Shown here piece after piece: positions 27,036-29,378 of a DNA stretch of 29,378 nt (the first letter of the stretch is position 1; every line of letters begins with the position of its first letter). Under the pieces are notes generated by a model, which was not told where the DNA came from, did not search any database, and saw nothing but the letters and a program-made list of their open reading frames with translations. The position numbers and the translations under genes were made by a program. The DNA is taken from assembly GCA_964617665.1 (NCBI GenBank), contig CAZUAH010000124.1, positions 1 through 29,378 of the forward strand, in the 5' to 3' direction. The DNA comes from JADHUC01 sp964617665. Lineage in GTDB: Bacteria; Planctomycetota; Planctomycetia; Pirellulales; Pirellulaceae.

Positions 27036-27072
27036 ACAGTTCTAAGTATACTCGCAAAAAAGGAACTGTCAT
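27036..27072 (-). promoter_or_regulatory. candidate sigma70-type promoter of gene B, spanned by an inverted repeat
   Basis: The minus strand has ATGACA (5 of 6 matches to the -35 consensus) at 27072-27067, a 16-base spacer, and TATACT (5 of 6 matches to the -10) at 27050-27045. This would start transcription near 27038 and give a leader of about 155 bases. A perfect 7-base inverted repeat (ACAGTTC and GAACTGT, at 27069-27063 and 27042-27036, 20 bases apart) brackets the -10 and overlaps the -35. It could be an operator for a dimeric regulator, or chance. Confidence 0.5.
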
Positions 27073-27294
27073 CCATTTTGTACGGGTTCGATGGTTTCGG
27101 AAATTCGGAAGTAACTTTCCGGATCGTTCATGGGGGGATGGGACGTCTTCGGGTTCTACGGATTACTCTTGCTGGGGGACCAAAAGCGCGCACGTCCGCA
27201 CGCTTCCCGCAAGCCTACGATCGTCAAAGTCTCCGCGGTTTTCCCAGAAATTCGAGCTCGATTAACTATTGACGCTCCAAACCCACCGTTAGTT

Positions 27295-27330
27295 CCCTCG
27301 CAAAGCGGCGAAGCCGCAGCCAGACGAGGG
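27295..27330. repeat. imperfect hairpin between genes A and B
   Basis: The plus strand reads CCCTCG, then GCGGC-GAA-GCCGC as a perfect inner stem and loop, then CGAGGG closing the outer stem. Unpaired bases lie between the stems. No T tract follows on either side, so an intrinsic terminator is unlikely. It resembles an intergenic REP-type sequence. I cannot count genomic copies from this window. Confidence 0.4.
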
Positions 27331-27481
27331 CATGAGTCCACTAAATCGGGCTAAGGATCGTTGGAGAAATAACCGTCCGACGTACCCTCGCCCTGAGCGG
27401 TTGAGAAGATGGACTTGACACGGCAATCCGAAGGAAGGAACGCAGGCGGTTTTTCTTCCGTGCAGTTAAGGCTGCCCAGGT

Positions 27482-27533
27482 GGGAGGGCGAGGCTGCCGC
27501 CGAGCCGCGACTCCGCTGGAGCGCCGCCCTCCC
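27482..27533. repeat. REP-like palindrome between genes A and B
   Basis: The 52-base element starts GGGAGGGCG and ends CGCCGCCCTCCC. About the first 23 bases pair with the last 23 with some five mismatches, leaving a loop of about six bases. I recall GGGAGGGCGAGGCT-type palindromes as widespread intergenic repeats in planctomycete genomes, where they produce spurious EGEAxAEP-like translations; the plus strand here indeed reads WEGEAAAEP. It lies 211 bases downstream of the gene A stop and might stabilise its mRNA end. The family assignment is from memory. Confidence 0.55.
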
Positions 27534-27743
27534 GACACAAATCCCGGAAGAACGCCTCTACGCCGCAAGCCCATGCTCTCCATGCCCCGCCACAGGGCTA
27601 GGCTGCCGTGTCCTTGAAGCAGTAGCACGGAGCCCTGGTCCGTGTGCTTTCCCGCATTGGTGAACTGGACCGGGCCAAGGGCCGTGTTACATCTTGCGTA
27701 ACTTCAAACAATCAAAGGCACCGCCACTCGTGGCCAGCCTCGC

Positions 27744-29378
27744 CTAGCCAAAAACCTGTCCAAGCACCTCGTCCGTTGCCGCTTCGTGGACGTCCGCGTC
27801 CTCAAGCTCGTCGACGATTCCGGAAAGGGCGTCTTCCAGGTCCCACGTATCCAGTGGCAGGTCGTCAAACACGGATCGATCAGCAGCCGCGGCCGACTCG
27901 GTGCGGTCCCAAAGCCCGTCCGGCGAGTCAACAGCCGGAATGGCAGCCGCCAATGGCCTGTCCACGCGGCTGGCTGGCGGTTCGATCTGCGATGGAAGAT
28001 CGTTCACTCCGGTCATGCCCAGCGAGACCAGTTCGACACTATAGGCATCGGCTCCGGGAAGCGGGGTTTGAACTGCAGTCGCGCCGGCCGATTCACCTTC
28101 GGCTTCACCCAGGCCGGCTGCGATGTTGTTCAGTCGACCAACGATCTCCAGCACGTCCAGTGCGGTAACCATTCCGTCGCCGTTGACATCCAGATAGGGG
28201 GGCGTCGGCGTGCCCGGCGGAATCACCCCAGGACCATTCAAGTTGATGAAATTGATCACCGTCAGGGCGTCGATCGGCGATTCCACGCCATCGCCGGTAA
28301 CATCCGTGTGCAGGTCAGCGTTCTGGTATGGCGGGCCAGGAACGCCGCTAACCGTAACGATCACTGTCGTGCTGGCAAAGCCCGCCTGATTGTCCGTCAC
28401 CGAATAGGTGAAGGTGTCGTCCAGAGTCTGGTTCGCCTCCAAAGCGCGGAGTTGCGCGGACGGCCTGGGATCGTAGCTGAAGGTACCATCGGCAAACACC
28501 TCGACCGTCCCGCCAAATTGGGTGGCTAGAGTCTGTGGGATCGCAGAAATGGTCGGGCTATCAACATCGGTGTCGTTCCCCAACACTCCTGGAGCCCCGA
28601 CATTCAGAACTTGATCCTCAGGCGTTTGATACGCGTCGGCAACTGCGGTTGGGGCGTTGTTCGTGCCGTTGACCGTAATCTCAACAGTGCCCCGGTCGAT
28701 TGTAGTATGCGGCGAACCTTCGTCGTCGATGGTGTAGGTGAACGAGTCCGTGAGTGGCACGTCACCCAGTTGTAGCGCTCGCAGCACGGAGGACGAACTA
28801 GGATCGTACGTGAAGGCTCCGTTCGGCTGCATGACGATCGTGGCTCCCAAATCGCTCTGCGCGTCCCAGTCCACTATCTGCAGCGAATCACTCTCCGCGT
28901 CGGTGTCGTTGTCCAACACGTCCGCCAAGCCCACGCTTGCGGTATCCAGCACCGCGCTGTCACTAGCGGTGTACTGGTCGTCGGCCGCCACCGGCACGTC
29001 GTTGTTGCCAGTCACGGTGACAGTGACCAGAGCCACGTTCGACGCAACCTGTCCGTCCGTTGCCCGATAGGAGAAGGTATCGCTCGATGTCTCGCCGGAA
29101 CCAAGCTGCTGGAATTCGTCGACACCCGTCGGATCATAGGTGAAGGTGCCATCTTCCACGTCCACTTGGACCATAGCGCCAAGTGTGCTGACAACGTTGT
29201 ACGTTCCGTCGTTCGGATTGGTATCCCCGTCGACAACGTCCAGATCGTCGCCGTCCGGATCGACGTCGTTGTCCAGCACACTTCGGCCGGCGCCCAGAAT
29301 CGCGTCTTCGTCTACCGTGAACGGAGGATCGCCGGGCGATGGGTCGTCGTTAGCCGTCGGATCATCGTTCACGGGGTT
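27744..29378 (-). CDS. 3' part of a giant surface protein with cadherin-like repeats and dockerin (gene A)
   Basis: The frame is open to the right edge, so the true start lies outside. 544 residues are visible, ending in TAG at 27746-27744. The first codons read NPVNDDP, the boundary between two repeats. Three class II (Big_9/VCBS-type) repeats follow, beginning NDDPT, NDVPVA and NNAPTA, each with a DTFTY or DSFTY core. Then comes a dockerin at about 28315-28110 with loops DVTGDGVESPID and DVNGDGMVTALD, and a variable linker. The last 41 residues match the gene B tail. Order, spacing and much of the sequence are collinear with gene B residues about 8270-8818, so A and B are paralogues. It is probably exported, calcium-binding and adhesive. 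The N-terminal domains are not visible, so enzymatic content is unknown. Confidence 0.9.
   Translation of the reverse strand, partial: NPVNDDPTANDDPSPGDPPFTVDEDAILGAGRSVLDNDVDPDGDDLDVVDGDTNPNDGTYNVVSTLGAMVQVDVEDGTFTYDPTGVDEFQQLGSGETSSDTFSYRATDGQVASNVALVTVTVTGNNDVPVAADDQYTASDSAVLDTASVGLADVLDNDTDAESDSLQIVDWDAQSDLGATIVMQPNGAFTYDPSSSSVLRALQLGDVPLTDSFTYTIDDEGSPHTTIDRGTVEITVNGTNNAPTAVADAYQTPEDQVLNVGAPGVLGNDTDVDSPTISAIPQTLATQFGGTVEVFADGTFSYDPRPSAQLRALEANQTLDDTFTYSVTDNQAGFASTTVIVTVSGVPGPPYQNADLHTDVTGDGVESPIDALTVINFINLNGPGVIPPGTPTPPYLDVNGDGMVTALDVLEIVGRLNNIAAGLGEAEGESAGATAVQTPLPGADAYSVELVSLGMTGVNDLPSQIEPPASRVDRPLAAAIPAVDSPDGLWDRTESAAAADRSVFDDLPLDTWDLEDALSGIVDELEDADVHEAATDEVLGQVFG
28110..28315 (-). other. 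type I dockerin in gene A
   Basis: Two calcium loops, DVTGDGVESPID and DVNGDGMVTALD, are each followed by a hydrophobic helix. They are separated by a proline-rich link (VIPPGTPTPPYL) nearly the same as in gene B. The second loop here matches the canonical DxNxDG better than gene B's DADDNG. Confidence 0.85.
28340..29378 (-). repeat. three class II cadherin/Ig-like repeats in gene A
   Basis: The repeats begin at about 29372, 29010 and 28655 and run to about 28340. They are the counterparts of the last three repeats of gene B and share phrases such as VEDGTFTYDPT, LGSGET, ATIVMQPNG, VLDNDTDAE and EDQVLNV. DNA identity between the two arrays is visibly high over many codons. This supports duplication of the whole 3' segment. 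Confidence 0.85.

Larger units (their letters stand above)
26885..27743. other. intergenic region between genes A and B (859 bases)
   Basis: The gap contains the REP-like palindrome, a second hairpin, a small stem at 27625-27647, the gene B promoter candidate and an AT-rich leader. Short open frames across it are interrupted, have no ribosome binding site and overlap the palindromes. I see no gene in it. Confidence 0.6.

Noticed and set aside
27341..27628. Minus-strand frame of 95 codons in the A-B gap
   Set aside because: It overlaps the REP-like palindrome, has Arg-rich low-complexity sequence and no ribosome binding site.
27625..27647. Stem GCACGGA / TCCGTGTGC in the A-B gap, considered as a gene A terminator
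   Set aside because: The stem is short and bulged, and no T tract follows it on the minus strand.
29370..29372. GTG at 29372 as the start of gene A
   Set aside because: The frame stays open to the window edge and the codon lies inside an NPVNDDP repeat boundary, so it is an internal valine.

Overview
The window is almost filled by one gigantic gene on the minus strand. Moderately high GC, very large secreted multidomain proteins, an N-terminal basic leader ending in an LEPR-XLL-like motif (HEPLETRVLLT), dockerin type I modules, GEVED and PPC domains, and long arrays of cadherin/Ig-like repeats together point to a planctomycete, most likely of the Pirellulales. That assignment is inferred from protein style; the window holds no rRNA or other marker gene.

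Layout, following transcription from right to left. (1) 29378-27744: the 3' end of a giant gene (gene A) whose start lies beyond the right edge. It encodes cadherin/Ig-like repeats, a dockerin and an acidic C-terminal tail. (2) 27743-26885: an 859-base intergenic region with a 52-base palindrome that looks like a planctomycete REP element, a second imperfect hairpin, and a good sigma70-type promoter candidate inside a perfect inverted repeat. (3) 26884-428: gene B, 8,818 residues in one uninterrupted frame. Its order is: basic leader and LEPR-XLL-like motif; intact metzincin-type zinc protease; PPC domain; Ig-like region; second metalloprotease-like domain that has lost two of its three zinc histidines; PPC; right-handed beta-helix; propeller-like segments; sialidase-like propeller; second beta-helix; a block of about 100-residue 'FEFD' modules; GEVED domain; about 18 cadherin/Ig-like repeats; dockerin; conserved acidic tail. 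(4) 427-29: a 399-base gap with a weaker promoter candidate. (5) 28-1: the first nine codons of a third gene (gene C). Its leader MAIQSPRTS matches the MAIRNSRSS start of gene B, so the locus appears to be a same-strand tandem array of paralogous giant surface-protein genes.

Nothing in the window encodes an enzyme pathway, regulator, tRNA, rRNA, CRISPR array or transposase. The proteins are probably exported, calcium-binding and highly acidic, and work in adhesion, matrix building or macromolecule breakdown at the cell surface. The points most worth a second look are the tandem arrangement, the second protease domain with a degenerate zinc site, the recurrent FEFD module, the conserved C-terminal tail shared by A and B, and the leader that has no ordinary hydrophobic signal peptide.
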